Origin: Hathewaya massiliensis
Lineage (GTDB): Bacteria; Bacillota; Clostridia; Clostridiales; Clostridiaceae
Reading direction: 5' to 3'
Assembly (NCBI RefSeq): GCF_902143515.1
Contig: NZ_CABFVD010000001.1
Span: forward strand, 558,001-622,000
Length of the DNA: 64,000 nucleotides
In this document: positions 1-9,400 of the stretch, piece after piece
Numbering within the stretch: position 1 is the first letter of the stretch
Layout of the letters: each line of letters starts with the position of its first letter
Made by a program: the position numbers and the translations under genes
Notes under the pieces: model-generated
Databases searched by the model: none
What the model was told of the DNA's origin: nothing
What the model saw: only the letters and a program-made list of their open reading frames with translations

Positions 1-1142
1 TTTTTACGCATATTCTCTTGTAAGGTACAAAACTCTAAATCTTCCTCACTATTGCAAGGAATGTCACATTCCATGAATTCCCTCAAATAATTTTCTTTCT
101 CTATTTCATTACCTATTATATGTTCTAATTTTTCTTCATTTTTATAACTATCATCTTCTATTTGATCTCTATTTTTCTCTAACACAGTTTCCTTACATTC
201 AGTTTCAACTATGCTTATATCTGTTTCCATTTCGCTATTTTCCACTTCAAATCTATTTTCATCCGTTTCAGTTTTCTTATCTTCTATTTCATCCCTACCC
301 TTATCTGTTTCGGTTTCCTTACCCTCTAGTTCAACCCTACTTTTATCTGTTCCAATTTTATTATCTTCTATTTCATCCCCGCTCTTTTCTGTTTCAGTTC
401 CTTTATCTTCAACTTCAACTCTACTATTTTCTACTTCAGTTTTAGTTTGTTTTTCTTTACAAGCCTCTTCTACATTACTATCTTTACTAGGTTCTTCTTT
501 CCTAGGATTATCTCTTACAGAGCTGTCATCCTTCTCTTCTATTTTAGACTTTATTTTTTCTTCATAATCTACAAATACTTTTTCCTCTATTTCTTCCTTA
601 ACTTCTTGTTCTTTTCGTTCTTCTTTTTTATTAGAATCCTTAGGCTTTTTATCCTCTTTATTAGAGGTATTTTCTTCTAATTCCTCTTTTCTTTTAGCTT
701 TTTCTTCATAGACTTTAATAACCTCATACCCTTTCCAATCCTTTGGTACGCTATTATTAGTAAATCCGCTCATTAAAGAAATTATGTTATTGTCTATGAC
801 TTTAGCGATACATGCCCCTTTAATATGTGCCATAGATATTTTGGCATTACCTATATTCTCCAAGTCGTATTCATTATTTACATCAATTTTCCCTTGCTCA
901 TCTGTAGGTAACTTTCCAATAACCACCAACTTATTTTTGTCTTTTTCACTACAAACTAAAACCATATAGTATGGTTCCATTTTAGGGTTTATATTTTGTG
1001 CATAAAAGGATACTTTACACTTATTATTTTTCTTTTCTAGCTTTACATATCCAGAAGAGCTTTTTTCTCTTTCCAAAACGTATCCTTTTTCATCTTCCTG
1101 TAATATTATAAAGTATCTTGAATAACTTTTTTTAGAAGCCAC
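1..1142 (-). CDS. Unrecognised protein with acidic 14-residue repeats (C-terminus off window)
   Basis: Reading frame open from a GTG start to the left edge; the start follows GGAGG with 7 nt spacing. I do not recognise the family. The first ~165 residues (MASKKSYSRYFIILQEDEKG...) look like a globular domain with beta-rich spacing. After that comes a highly charged region containing about five degenerate 14-residue repeats of the type SRVELEGKETETDK, visible as a 42-nt periodicity at roughly 190-440. It lies downstream of ksgA, where Bacillus has yabG/veg, but no similarity to those is evident. No signal peptide or membrane segment is seen. The plus-strand open frames here are shadows of the repeats. 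The C-terminal end and its function are unknown. Confidence 0.7.
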   Translation of the reverse strand, partial: MASKKSYSRYFIILQEDEKGYVLEREKSSSGYVKLEKKNNKCKVSFYAQNINPKMEPYYMVLVCSEKDKNKLVVIGKLPTDEQGKIDVNNEYDLENIGNAKISMAHIKGACIAKVIDNNIISLMSGFTNNSVPKDWKGYEVIKVYEEKAKRKEELEENTSNKEDKKPKDSNKKEERKEQEVKEEIEEKVFVDYEEKIKSKIEEKDDSSVRDNPRKEEPSKDSNVEEACKEKQTKTEVENSRVEVEDKGTETEKSGDEIEDNKIGTDKSRVELEGKETETDKGRDEIEDKKTETDENRFEVENSEMETDISIVETECKETVLEKNRDQIEDDSYKNEEKLEHIIGNEIEKENYLREFMECDIPCNSEEDLEFCTLQENMRK

Positions 1143-1324
1143 TTTAGTCCCTCCATATAACGTACTCTTTATAATATATGAAAGGACTTTCAAAAAGTGA
1201 ACTTATTTCTTTAATTATTTAATTTATCTTAGATTACCTACGAAAACAACTAAAAAACAACCTTCTTACTTAATTAATTCTCTCTATACCTACTTAAATT
1301 AAAACGGTGATTTCTTAATTAAAT

Positions 1325-2161
1325 TTACTTTATATTGCTTATGGTATTTGATAGTTTTGCAAATTCCTGAAGGGTTAAAGTCTCTCCTCTTCTTTTCTGA
1401 TCTATACCACTTTCAATAAATACCTTTTCCATTGTTTCCTTTGGTAACCCTAGACTCTTAGTTGCATTCCATAAAGTCTTTCTTCTCATATTAAAAGATC
1501 CTCTAACTAAATTAAAAAATGTTTTTTCATCTTCTACATAAACACTAGGTGTTTCTAATTTTTCAAGCTTTATTACTATTGAGTCAACCTTTGGTCTTGG
1601 AATAAAGGAATTTGGAGATACCATTCTAACAATTTCAGTATTACAATAATATTGAGTCAATATAGAAAGTGCTCCATATTCCTTTGTATTTGGAGTTGCA
1701 GCCATTCTTTCTGCGACTTCCTTTTGAATCATAATAGTTAGAGATTTAAATTTATATTCTTCCTTTAGAAGCTTAGACACTATAGGCGTTGTTACATAGT
1801 AAGGCAAATTCGCAACTATCTTAACAGAGTTTTCTTCTCCTATAACCTCATTGAAATCTATTTTTAAGGCATCCTTATTAACTAAAGTAAAATTATCAAA
1901 AGAAGAAAGCTCTGTTTCTAAAATTGGAATAAGCCTAGTATCAAGTTCTATAGCACAAACTTTCTTTGCTTTACTTAAAAGCTCCTTTGTTAAAGTTCCT
2001 ACTCCAGGACCTATTTCAATTACAAGATCCTCTTTAGTTATATCTGCTGACTTAACTATATCTGTAAGTACACTTTCATCTACTAAAAAATTCTGTCCAA
2101 GACTTTTAGAAAACTTAAAATCATACTTATTTACTAATTCTTTTGTATTTAAATTACTCAT
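1325..2161 (-). CDS. rsmA: 16S rRNA (adenine1518/1519-N6)-dimethyltransferase RsmA/KsgA
   Basis: Dimethylates two adjacent adenines in the 3'-terminal hairpin of 16S rRNA during 30S assembly, using S-adenosylmethionine. The 278-residue length is normal. The family's N-terminal SLGQNFL is at residues 20-26, SAM motif I (EIGPGVG) at about 49-55, and the catalytic NLPYY motif at 118-122, followed by the C-terminal helical domain. AAGGAG precedes the ATG. It lies 14 nt downstream of rnmV in the conserved order yabE-rnmV-ksgA known from Bacillus and many clostridia, and is probably cotranscribed with rnmV. Confidence 0.97.
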   Translation of the reverse strand: MSNLNTKELVNKYDFKFSKSLGQNFLVDESVLTDIVKSADITKEDLVIEIGPGVGTLTKELLSKAKKVCAIELDTRLIPILETELSSFDNFTLVNKDALKIDFNEVIGEENSVKIVANLPYYVTTPIVSKLLKEEYKFKSLTIMIQKEVAERMAATPNTKEYGALSILTQYYCNTEIVRMVSPNSFIPRPKVDSIVIKLEKLETPSVYVEDEKTFFNLVRGSFNMRRKTLWNATKSLGLPKETMEKVFIESGIDQKRRGETLTLQEFAKLSNTISNIK

Positions 2162-2175
2162 AATGTAAAACTCCT

Positions 2176-2718
2176 TTAAATGTTTTCTTTCACTCTTTCC
2201 ATAGCTTCTACAAATTCTTCTCTACTAATACCATAATTATTTAACCTAGTTATAAATTGATTTGTATTCCCATATCCTATGCCTAATTCTTTGCCTAAAA
2301 GTTGTCTTCTCCTCTTAGAGTCATTTTGTCCTGTAAGTCCAAAATATATCATATCATCAATGTTAAAAAAACTTCTCTTTTCTCTTAGTTCAAACTTAGC
2401 ATTTTTAAGAGCTTTTAATATAACCTCAGGAGAAGCATTTTCAACTCCTATATCCCCATCTTTTAAACCATCTTCTTGTGCTATATAAGCGTGTTTCACA
2501 TTTGGTATTCTTTTAGATATGATTTTTCTAATTTTCTCTCCTGCAAAGTCAGGGTCTGTAAACACAATTACTCCACACCTTTTCTGTGCTTCTCTAATTT
2601 TATCTATAACTTCTTTATTTATACCAAATCCACCAACAGATATTATCTCTGCATCTACGGCTTTCTTTACAGCAGTAACATCATCTCGTCCTTCAACCAC
2701 AATTACTTCTTTTATCAT
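2176..2718 (-). CDS. rnmV: Ribonuclease M5
   Basis: Matures the ends of 5S rRNA precursors in low-GC Gram-positives, normally with ribosomal protein L18 as partner. A TOPRIM domain fills the N-terminal half: the VVEGRDD glutamate motif at residues 7-13 and the DPD acidic motif at 55-57 are intact. The C-terminal part ([16 protein letters not shown]) is typical of the family. At 180 residues it has normal length. The start has a strong GGAGG. It is located between the yabE-like gene and ksgA and is likely in one transcript with ksgA. Confidence 0.96.
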   Translation of the reverse strand: MIKEVIVVEGRDDVTAVKKAVDAEIISVGGFGINKEVIDKIREAQKRCGVIVFTDPDFAGEKIRKIISKRIPNVKHAYIAQEDGLKDGDIGVENASPEVILKALKNAKFELREKRSFFNIDDMIYFGLTGQNDSKRRRQLLGKELGIGYGNTNQFITRLNNYGISREEFVEAMERVKENI

Positions 2719-2820
2719 AAAACTTCCTCCAAAAACTAATAAAAAATATTAAACCATTTAATTATACTACAAATATATAAAACTTTAAATTCATATTAAA
2801 CTTAATATAGGAAAAAGAAA

Positions 2821-2845
2821 AGGATAGGTACATACTACCTATCCT
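2821..2845 (-). terminator. Intrinsic terminator after the yabE-like gene
   Basis: Perfect 10-bp stem (AGGATAGGTA / TACCTATCCT) with a 5-nt loop, followed on the minus strand by TTTTCTTTTT. It lies 35 nt after the stop codon of the yabE-like gene and separates it from rnmV-ksgA. Confidence 0.85.
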
Positions 2846-2879
2846 CTTTCAACCATTTTTATAAATGGAATAACTTACA

Positions 2880-3929
2880 TTATTGTAAAATGTACATGTC
2901 TACAGTTCTAACACCCCAATTTTGGGTTTGAGGGTAAGTATCCATATAAAGGTCAACTTTGTTACCTTTTATAGCGCCCCCCGTATCTTCAGCAATAGCT
3001 AATCCATAACCTTCTATATAAACCTTTGTACCTAAAGGAATAACTCTTGGGTCTACAGCTATAGTACTGTAACCATTTGGATTTCTTTTTGCCCTTTTTC
3101 CGCTAGCTGTCATTCCTGCATAAGGATCATCTCTATAACCTAAATGATTATAGTCTGAAGTATATGCTGTTGCCCTAACCTTTAATTTTCTTGAATAATT
3201 CATAGCAGGAAGAGTCTTAGAACCACGTGATGGCCTAACTAAATTTAAAGTCCCCACTGCTAGAACTTCATTGATAGGTTTTTTAGTAACCTTTTCACCT
3301 ACCACTTTTCTTGAAACTTCTTTTCCATTTTCATATATAACTTTTGTAGATATTAATTTTTCTCCTAGCTCTCCACCTTGGATAAGCTTTTTAGTTCCAG
3401 TCTCATACTTATCAGTCTTCTTAACCTCTTTAGAAAAATTAATCTTTTCCCTTTTTTCAAGTATTTTTTCTTCTACTCTTGTAATACTTACATTTAACCC
3501 TTCTTTAACTTTCTCTTCTAACTTTGGAGATATTTTATCTAGTTTATTTAATTTAATGTTTCTCTCCATTAATACTTCTTCAACTGTATCTTTTACAGTT
3601 TTTAACTTTAACTGTTGTCCATCAACAGATAGAGAAACATTGACTGCACTCTTGATATTTATATCATCTCCATGTTTAATATTACTGTTCACTGGAACAG
3701 ATATCCAATCACCTTCTGCTAAGGCAATATTGTTTTCATTTAAAATCTTTTCAAGATTACTACTTAATGTTGTTACTTCTATTTTGTTATTATCTATTGT
3801 CACTGTTATGGTTTTTCTCATCTTAAAAACTGTCAAAGTCGCACATGTCAGGATTAATACGAAAATCAAAAGGGTTTTTGGTATTTGGGAAAAGTAGTTT
3901 TTGAGCTTTTCTTTCGACACCATATTCAT
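2880..3929 (-). CDS. yabE: YabE-like cell-wall protein: DUF348, G5 and 3D domains
   Basis: Probable membrane-anchored peptidoglycan-remodelling enzyme of the YabE/Rpf-like group. One N-terminal membrane segment or uncleaved signal is at about residues 18-36. Two DUF348 (ubiquitin-like) modules follow at about 37-150, then a G5 domain at about 150-230. The C-terminal 3D domain is at about 248-349 with the family Asp residues (AVDPRVIPLG, AEDTGGAIKG, DLYMD), related to the MltA lytic transglycosylase fold. The start has GGAGGG at 7 nt. It is in its usual place between tatD and rnmV. In Bacillus, yabE is controlled by an antisense RNA; nothing like that was recognised here. Confidence 0.9.
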   Translation of the reverse strand: MNMVSKEKLKNYFSQIPKTLLIFVLILTCATLTVFKMRKTITVTIDNNKIEVTTLSSNLEKILNENNIALAEGDWISVPVNSNIKHGDDINIKSAVNVSLSVDGQQLKLKTVKDTVEEVLMERNIKLNKLDKISPKLEEKVKEGLNVSITRVEEKILEKREKINFSKEVKKTDKYETGTKKLIQGGELGEKLISTKVIYENGKEVSRKVVGEKVTKKPINEVLAVGTLNLVRPSRGSKTLPAMNYSRKLKVRATAYTSDYNHLGYRDDPYAGMTASGKRAKRNPNGYSTIAVDPRVIPLGTKVYIEGYGLAIAEDTGGAIKGNKVDLYMDTYPQTQNWGVRTVDMYILQ

Positions 3930-4183
3930 TTTTTTCCCTCCTTCAAAGGTCTTTGTGTATTATACCCTAATTTATTTTATACGTCAAACAGGGCAAAATT
4001 CTTTAGTTATAAAATGCTTTAATAGCATATTTAACCCACAAAGTATGATTTATGGATTCATTAGAAGGTTTATTTATCTAGCTTGTAATAATTATATGTA
4101 CATCATATTCATATAATTACTAAGAAAAGAAAAATCTCTCCAAATGATCTCCTAATTTATCCTACATGACAAATATTTATTCA

Positions 4184-4303
4184 GTGCTCTAGTTGTTTTA
4201 ATCTTCCACTTTGAAAAAAATCAGAAAATCCAAATCTTTGATTTCGTATAAGTCACTTTTACAGAGTGCAGTGGAAGACTCCATGGAATAGTCATGGGAT
4301 AAT
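4184..4303. repeat. Dispersed palindromic intergenic repeat, copy E
   Basis: This stretch lies in the 441-bp gap between the yabE-like gene and tatD and aligns at about two thirds identity with the copy at 20313-20425. They share CCACTTTGAA, TCCAAATCTT, TCACTTT and the end GGA-TAGTCAT. Part of it can fold on itself (TCTTCCACTtt with agTGGAAGA). Nothing else recognisable is in this gap except AT-rich sequence expected to hold the yabE promoter. Confidence 0.55.
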
Positions 4304-4370
4304 AACATATGGAAAAATTTACACTTATTTTTAAAGCTTAGTGTATTATAGCATAGTTTTTTTTCCCTGG

Positions 4371-5135
4371 CTATAGTTTAAGAAAATTTTTAACATTTTT
4401 TATTGTAATTTTTTCCACTTCTTCTGTAGTTAATTCTTTTACTTCAGCAATTTTTTCAATTACATACTGGATATAGTCTGATCTATTTCTCTCTCCCCTA
4501 TAAGGTACTGGAGCCATGTAAGGACAATCTGTCTCTACTAATATTCTATCCAAAGGAACCTCTTTTAAAACCTCTAAGATTTTTTTAGCATTTTTAAAAG
4601 TTACAACCCCTGTAAATCCGATGTAGTATCCCTCTTTTAAACACTCTTTTGCAAACTCTACACTTCCTGAAAAGCAGTGAACAACACCTGTTACTTCTTT
4701 ATACATCTTAATTATATCTAAAGTATCTTTATGAGCTTCCCTATCATGAATTATAACTGGCAATTTTAGCTCTCTTGCAAGTTCCATTTGCTTTTTAAAA
4801 GCCTCTATTTGAACCTCTCTTGGTGGATTTTCTTCCCAATAATAGTCTAAGCCTATTTCTCCAATAGCTTTAGCTCTACTATTTTTAGCCATCTTCTTAA
4901 TCTCTTGCAACACTTTTTCATCTACCATATGTGCATACTCTGGATGAACCCCTACAGCTGCATATATAAAATCATATTTATTGGCAAGCTCTAAAGAAGC
5001 TCTTGCCCCCTCTATAGATGAGCCACAATTTAAAATTCCAACTATTCCTTTTTCCTTGTTTAACTTTTCTAAAAGTTCATATCTATCTTCATTAAAGCTC
5101 TCATCATCATAATGTGCATGTGAATCAAAAATCAT
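4371..5135 (-). CDS. tatD: TatD-family metal-dependent hydrolase (DNase)
   Basis: TIM-barrel metallohydrolase of the TatD/YabD family, which has 3'-5' exonuclease activity in characterised members. The 254-residue protein carries every expected metal-site motif: DSHAHYDD at the N-terminus, GEIGLDYYW, IHDREAH, HCFSGS and ETDCPYMAP. The start has AGGAGG. It lies downstream of metG in the conserved Firmicute order; here the DUF445 gene stands between them. Confidence 0.95.
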   Translation of the reverse strand: MIFDSHAHYDDESFNEDRYELLEKLNKEKGIVGILNCGSSIEGARASLELANKYDFIYAAVGVHPEYAHMVDEKVLQEIKKMAKNSRAKAIGEIGLDYYWEENPPREVQIEAFKKQMELARELKLPVIIHDREAHKDTLDIIKMYKEVTGVVHCFSGSVEFAKECLKEGYYIGFTGVVTFKNAKKILEVLKEVPLDRILVETDCPYMAPVPYRGERNRSDYIQYVIEKIAEVKELTTEEVEKITIKNVKNFLKL

Positions 5136-5273
5136 TTCCTCTCCTCCTCTATAACTAACTCCAAGAACCTATCCCCTCCTTACTCTTACTTTAAAGAACA
5201 AGGAGTATTGAATTGATAGTCTTGCTATGACCTCCATAGGTGTAAAACTTTAAGCCTTTGCATTGTATAATTT

Positions 5274-6788
5274 CTAAAAAATACTGTTAATAATAGGAGT
5301 TATAATACCTATTATTCCTCCTAAAAGACCTCCAAGCCATGTAATAGCCTTTAATTCCTTATTTGCAATATCTAGTATAATTTTTTCAGTAAATTCAACA
5401 TCAAGTTCATTTAGTTTTTCTTCTACCATTTCTGAAATGTTTAATGCTTTAATAATTTCTGTACCTTGTGCATCAAAAACTTTATTATAAATACTCTCTA
5501 TCCACTGATCTGATTCTTTAAAATATTCATATATATATTCTAAGTGAATTAATTCCTTCACATTTTTTTGAAGTAAATTGTTAACTACTTTTATAAGAGC
5601 ATTTTCAATATTAATTTCTATTTCTTTAGAATTTATTATTTTATCATATAGATTAGTATAAATTTCTTTTCCATTAATTTTCAATTTATTGCATAAATCC
5701 TCTATAGTAACTTCATTTTTATGAAGTTCGTCTTCTAAAGTATTTAATAAGTTTTTAACTAACTTCTCATTTAAAAGTTTACTTTGAATCATATGCGAAA
5801 ATGTATTTTGAAGCTTTTCTACCTCTTCTAAAGAAAGTTCAGATAAAATCTCTGAAACCTCTTTTTCCTTAATTTTATCTATTTCCTTATTTATAAATGA
5901 AATAAGTTGCATTTTAAATTTTTCTTTTTCTAAATTTTCTAAAATAATTGGCATAGCTTTTTCATATAAACTATCTACATTTATAAACATAGCTACCATA
6001 GGATTTAATTTATTACGTATAGCATCTGTTAAAATATCTTTAATGTTATCTTCCATATCCTTCTTTTGTATGAAGGTCTTTATTTCATTTACAATTTCGT
6101 CTCTATGATTATATGCATAGGTTTTCCCCATGTCTAGCATATCTTCTGGAATTACTTCCTTAACTTTTTCATTACTCTCTATTTTATTATTAATCTTTTC
6201 CTTAATAACTTTATTTATATTTTCTTTGAAGCTATTAGATTCTAAAGAAAGAGAAACTTCCTTAATTAATGTATCTTTTATATTCCTCCCCTTTTCACTA
6301 GAAAAGTAATCATATAATGGAACATTAATTGAAGGTAATAATTCATTTTCTATGGCTATATAAATTTTCTCCTTAACCTCTTCACTTCTAATATAAGAAA
6401 GTAAAACATTACTTATTTTTTTAATAACTCCTGACTTTAAACCTTCATATCGTTGCTTAAATATACTTTTTAATACCTCTTCAGTCTTATTATCCTCTTT
6501 AATCAAGTAAGACAGCTTATTTAAAATAAGATTTTTAAAGGCATTTTTAACCTCAACCTTCTTTAAAGACTTACTAATTGTATCCTCTGTTAATAGATAC
6601 TCTCCTATGGCATCCCCTACACTTTTAGAAATTCTATATCTCTCTTTAGGTATAAGCCCTGGAGTAAAAGGAACTTTAACCCCAAAAACCCTCTTCTCCT
6701 CATGTGGTCTAAATAACATTTTTATAGCAAGCCAGTTGGTAAAATACCCAATAACTGCACCTACTATTATAGAAACTACGTACTTCAT
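5274..6788 (-). CDS. DUF445 family membrane protein (YheB-like)
   Basis: Member of the DUF445 family, whose function is unknown. The N-terminus has a membrane segment (VVSIIVGAVIGYFTNWLAIKML) followed by the family-typical PFTPGLIPKERYRISKSVG. The middle 400 residues are charged, mostly helical and rich in coiled-coil-like EVKE/KEK stretches. A glycine-rich hydrophobic hairpin (WLGGLLGGIIGIITPI) forms the C-terminus, so both ends are likely in or at the membrane. I place the start at the ATG after AGAGGTGAAAAAT; an in-frame GTG 9 nt upstream overlaps the ribosome site and is less likely. It sits between metG and tatD, an insertion relative to Bacillus. Confidence 0.85.
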   Translation of the reverse strand: MKYVVSIIVGAVIGYFTNWLAIKMLFRPHEEKRVFGVKVPFTPGLIPKERYRISKSVGDAIGEYLLTEDTISKSLKKVEVKNAFKNLILNKLSYLIKEDNKTEEVLKSIFKQRYEGLKSGVIKKISNVLLSYIRSEEVKEKIYIAIENELLPSINVPLYDYFSSEKGRNIKDTLIKEVSLSLESNSFKENINKVIKEKINNKIESNEKVKEVIPEDMLDMGKTYAYNHRDEIVNEIKTFIQKKDMEDNIKDILTDAIRNKLNPMVAMFINVDSLYEKAMPIILENLEKEKFKMQLISFINKEIDKIKEKEVSEILSELSLEEVEKLQNTFSHMIQSKLLNEKLVKNLLNTLEDELHKNEVTIEDLCNKLKINGKEIYTNLYDKIINSKEIEINIENALIKVVNNLLQKNVKELIHLEYIYEYFKESDQWIESIYNKVFDAQGTEIIKALNISEMVEEKLNELDVEFTEKIILDIANKELKAITWLGGLLGGIIGIITPIINSIF

Positions 6789-6979
6789 ATTTTTCACCTC
6801 TTGTATTTAAATAAACATCAATATATATGTTTTACTATGTTTTCATATATTAGTCAACTTATACATAAGCTTAGTAAATTAAGACATATATAATTCGTTG
6901 TTCTCTAATAAACAAAGCTCTCTTCGCTTTATAGTAAATATTAGAATGGATATCCATGGAATAAATTATTAAAATTGAA

Positions 6980-7012
6980 ATAACTCTGAGTGGATATAAT
7001 ACTCAGAGTTAT
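6980..7012 (-). terminator. Intrinsic terminator after metG
   Basis: 12-bp inverted repeat ATAACTCTGAGT / ACTCAGAGTTAT with a 9-nt loop. It begins 28 nt after the metG stop and is followed by a T-rich run on the minus strand. It separates metG from the DUF445 gene. Confidence 0.8.
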
Positions 7013-7040
7013 CTATACATTACTATCTCTTACAACACTA

Positions 7041-9002
7041 CTATCTTACAACACTTCCTGTTGGAAGATTCTTATTGATTGTTGCTATAGTAAGATCAGT
7101 ATCATCATTAGTAGCTACAGATAAAATCATTCCTTGTGATAGTTCGCCTCTTAATTTTGCAGGTTTTAAATTAGCTACGATTATAACATACTTTCCTATT
7201 AGATCTTCTGGTTTATAAAACTTAGCAATACCAGATATTATTTGTCTTGTTTCTCCACTTAAATCTAATTTAAATTTTAAAAGTCTATCTGTCTTTTTAA
7301 CTGGCTCACATTCTAAAACCTTTGCAAGTCTTAAATCTACTTTTTCAAAATCATCAATGCTTATTTCCTCTTTAATAGGTAGCATTTCTTGTGTCTTTTC
7401 TAATCCTAAAGCTTCCTTTGCTTTTTGTCTTTGTTCTTCTGATATTTTATTAAGCTCTGAAAGTTTAGCTTCCACATCTATTCTTGGGAAAATTACGCCA
7501 TTTTTATTTACCTTAGTCTTTTCAATAGTTCCGTTAAATTCTTTTAAACTTTCAAAAGAAGTATTTTTTATACCTAATTGCTCATTTATCTTTTCGCTAG
7601 TTTGTGGTAAAAAAGCACTTAAAAGCACTGAAGTAAATCTAATAGATTCACTTAAATTATATAATACTGTAGCAAGTCTAGCTTTTTTATCTTCATCTTT
7701 TCCTAAAACCCAAGGTTGTGTTTCATCTATATATTTATTTGTTCTTCTAATTAATTTCCAAACAGCGTCTAGTGCTGAAGGAATTCTTAAATTATCAATA
7801 GCTTCTTCTACTTCCTTTGGAGTTTGTAGCGCAAGAGAAATAAGTTCTTCATCTATAGATTCTCTCTCAGAAATTGCTGGAACTTCTCCATCAAAATACT
7901 TATCAATCATAGTAACTGTTCTTGAAACTAAATTTCCAAGGTCATTTGCAAGATCTGAATTTGTCTTTTTAATAAAGATTTCATTACTAAATATTCCATC
8001 TGCCCCAAAAGGAATTTCATGTAAAAGATAATATCTTACAGCATCCACTCCAAAATGGTTTACAAGCATTTCAGGATCTACAACATTCCCTTTAGATTTT
8101 GACATCTTTCCATCCTCAAGCATTAACCATCCATGACCAAAAACTTGCTTCGGAAGAGGTAAGTCTAGTGCCATTAACATAATAGGCCAATAAATAGTAT
8201 GGAATCTTATTATGTCCTTTCCTACTAAGTGCAGGTCTGCTGGCCAATATTTTTCCATTAATTTATCCTTAGAATTTTCATATCCTAAAGCTGAAATATA
8301 GTTTGAAAGTGCATCTATCCATACATAAACCACGTGGCCCTTATCAAATTCTACAGGTATTCCCCAATTAAAAGATGTTCTAGACACACATAAGTCTTGT
8401 AATCCTGGTTTTAAAAAGTTATTTAACATTTCATTTTTTCTAGACTCTGGTTGAATAAACTCTGGATGGCTTTCTATATACTCAATAAGTTTAGGAGCAT
8501 ACTTTGACATTTTAAAGAAGTAAGCTTCTTCCTTTGTGTTTTCTACAGGTCTTCCGCAATCAGGACATTTTCCGCCCTCTGCTTGAGTTTCAGTCCAAAA
8601 TGATTCACAAGGTGTACAATATAACCCTTCATAAGAACTCTTATAAATATCTCCTTGATCATATAACCTCTTAAATATTTTAGATACAGTTTCCATATGA
8701 TAATCATCAGTAGTTCTAATAAACTTATCATATTTAATGTCCATTATATCCCACAACTTTTTTATTCCACTTACTATTTCATCTACATATTCCTTTGGAG
8801 ATACACCCTTTTTCTCTGCAAGTCTTTGTATCTTTTGACCATGTTCATCAGTTCCAGTTAGGAACATTACCTCATGACCAGTTAATCTTTTAAATCTAGC
8901 TAATGCATCAGCAGCAACTGTAGTATAAGTATTACCTATATGAAGCTTTGCTGATGGATAATATATAGGCGTTGTAATATAAAAAGGTTTCTTTTCACTC
9001 AT
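7041..9002 (-). CDS. metG: Methionyl-tRNA synthetase
   Basis: Charges tRNA-Met with methionine. Class I catalytic core with the HIGH motif (KLHIGNTYTT, residues ~20-29) and KMSKS (DGKMSKSKGN). A CxxC...CxxC zinc knuckle (CTPC, CPDC) lies between them. The last ~105 residues form the EMAP/Trbp-like tRNA-binding OB domain. The 653-residue length is typical. AAGGAGG stands 7 nt before the ATG and overlaps the left end of the IS110 element. Its probable T-box leader (10911-11238) is now 1.8 kb away on the far side of that element, so expression requires readthrough of the element or a promoter within it. Confidence 0.97.
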   Translation of the reverse strand: MSEKKPFYITTPIYYPSAKLHIGNTYTTVAADALARFKRLTGHEVMFLTGTDEHGQKIQRLAEKKGVSPKEYVDEIVSGIKKLWDIMDIKYDKFIRTTDDYHMETVSKIFKRLYDQGDIYKSSYEGLYCTPCESFWTETQAEGGKCPDCGRPVENTKEEAYFFKMSKYAPKLIEYIESHPEFIQPESRKNEMLNNFLKPGLQDLCVSRTSFNWGIPVEFDKGHVVYVWIDALSNYISALGYENSKDKLMEKYWPADLHLVGKDIIRFHTIYWPIMLMALDLPLPKQVFGHGWLMLEDGKMSKSKGNVVDPEMLVNHFGVDAVRYYLLHEIPFGADGIFSNEIFIKKTNSDLANDLGNLVSRTVTMIDKYFDGEVPAISERESIDEELISLALQTPKEVEEAIDNLRIPSALDAVWKLIRRTNKYIDETQPWVLGKDEDKKARLATVLYNLSESIRFTSVLLSAFLPQTSEKINEQLGIKNTSFESLKEFNGTIEKTKVNKNGVIFPRIDVEAKLSELNKISEEQRQKAKEALGLEKTQEMLPIKEEISIDDFEKVDLRLAKVLECEPVKKTDRLLKFKLDLSGETRQIISGIAKFYKPEDLIGKYVIIVANLKPAKLRGELSQGMILSVATNDDTDLTIATINKNLPTGSVVR

Positions 9003-9017
9003 TTTAATTCCTCCTTG

Positions 9018-9023
9018 TATAAT
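9018..9023 (+). promoter_or_regulatory. Left-end half (-10) of the IS circle-junction promoter
   Basis: TATAAT two bases inside the deduced left end. In the integrated state nothing like a -35 box lies upstream. In a circle with joined ends it stands 17 nt after TTGACT of the right end (10802-10807). This is the known IS110-type way of switching on expression only in the excised form. Confidence 0.7.
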
Positions 9024-9185
9024 GTAGTCATAACATTCAATAGAAAACTATCTATTATTCTAATGAACATTAAGACAAATCTTTTTATTATTGTTCTAAT
9101 TATTTCTGCCCGATAGAGCGTTTATTTCATACCTAAATTAAGTTTTCTATTAAATCTAAATTGAAACCTATACAGTTAAATATTT

Positions 9186-9194
9186 TGATATAAT
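9186..9194 (+). promoter_or_regulatory. Possible extended -10 promoter for bridge RNA and transposase
   Basis: TGATATAAT is a consensus extended -10; the TTGAAA at 9161-9166 is too far (22 nt) to be a normal -35. Initiation near 9201 would start just before the first guide loop and give a ~207-nt leader to the transposase. It could serve the integrated element, while the junction promoter serves the circle. Confidence 0.45.
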
Positions 9195-9200
9195 ATCTCC

Positions 9201-9400
9201 TGAATAGAAGATAGATGGTTTCCTCCTGGGAAGTGACTCTATCGAGTCATTAATACCCGTAAAAAAGCGTATCATTCCATCAGTGAGAACTCTATGTTTA
9301 GCTGGTTGGGTTTCCAATTTGGAACTACCCGTGTCACAGACAAGGTTATAGAATTACTGATAGAAATGGAATATCTATTCTATCTCAAAATAAAGGAGAT
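9201..9400 (+). ncRNA. Candidate IS110 bridge RNA (target loop + donor loop)
   Basis: Two stem-loops with internal loops, laid out as in the IS621 bridge RNA. First (target) loop: left guide TTCCTCCT at 9220-9227, apical stem GGG/CCC plus TGACTC/GAGTCA (9228-9258), right guide AAAAAAG at 9261-9267, with a weak closing stem GATGG/CCATC. Second (donor) loop: closing stems ATCAGT/ACTGAT and TCTAT/ATAGA, left guide TAGCTGGT at 9299-9306, apical stem GGGT-TTCCA/TGGAA-ACCC (9308-9330), right guide ACAAG at 9340-9344. The left donor guide is identical to the last 8 bases of the right end; the right donor guide is complementary to CTTGT of the left end. The true 5' and 3' ends are unknown. Confidence 0.75.

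Noticed and set aside
211-969. Plus-strand open frames rich in Ser, Leu and Phe at the left edge
   Set aside because: They are the complement of the acidic repeats and the N-terminal domain of the minus-strand gene; no ribosome sites.
9111-9244. CGATAGAG (9111-9118) complementary to CTCTATCG (9237-9244) as a guide-donor match
   Set aside because: The position does not coincide with either deduced end, and the second base-paired half already forms the apical TGACTC/GAGTCA stem. The end assignment at 9014 explains more observations.
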